A DNA stretch of 5,285 nucleotides from contig DBCY01000018.1 of the NCBI GenBank assembly GCA_002293295.1, positions 6,357 through 11,641 on the forward strand. The letters are read 5' to 3'. The number at the start of each line of letters is the position of its first letter. Within the stretch, counting starts at the first letter, position 1. The translations under genes were made by a program, and so were the position numbers. The DNA comes from Ruminococcus sp. UBA946. GTDB taxonomy: Bacteria; Bacillota; Clostridia; Oscillospirales; Ruminococcaceae. Shown here piece after piece: positions 5,259 to 5,285 of the stretch. The notes under the pieces were generated by a model. It was not told the DNA's origin and made no database searches. It worked only from the letters and a program-made list of their open reading frames with translations.

Positions 5259-5285
5259 GCACTGCTTATTCCTTTTGTTTTATTT

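Overview
The window looks like chromosomal DNA of a flagellated Firmicute, probably in the Clostridia (Oscillospiraceae/Ruminococcaceae-like). That assignment is an inference from protein style, moderate-to-low GC, AGGAGG-type ribosome binding sites and the gene order flgM-flgN-flgK. No sequence in the window fixes the species.

Left half (25-2064, minus strand): a tRNA threonylcarbamoyladenosine dehydratase (tcdA) lies downstream of a 406-residue protein. That protein has a PH-like N-terminal region, a long acidic low-complexity middle and a SHOCT-like C-terminal tail. A strong housekeeping promoter (TTGACT, 17 nt, TATACT) drives the PH/SHOCT gene and also settles its start codon. A strong hairpin sits in the 105-bp gap before tcdA.

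Middle (2065-2512): a divergent intergenic region. It holds the minus-strand housekeeping promoter, an 11-bp inverted repeat and a plus-strand sigma-28 promoter that matches the enteric consensus exactly (TAAAGTTT, 11 nt, GCCGATAA). A leader of about 215 nt follows, with two small hairpins and one possible 13-codon CxxC micro-ORF.

Right half (2513-5088, plus strand): a late flagellar operon of flgM (anti-sigma-28), flgN (chaperone for hook-associated proteins) and flgK (hook-filament junction protein). The logic is the classic one. Sigma-28 transcribes its own inhibitor together with the chaperone and the junction protein that the export apparatus needs when it switches to filament assembly.

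Right edge (5089-5285): no flgL follows flgK. There is instead a 21-bp tandem repeat, a terminator-like hairpin whose U-tract lies on the minus strand, and a heptamer array (TTAATTR). The same heptamer occurs at the extreme left edge of the window. I see no new enzymatic or defence system. The most useful observations are the perfect sigma-28 site with its long leader, the repeat elements at both ends, and the uncharacterised PH/SHOCT protein divergent from the flagellar operon.
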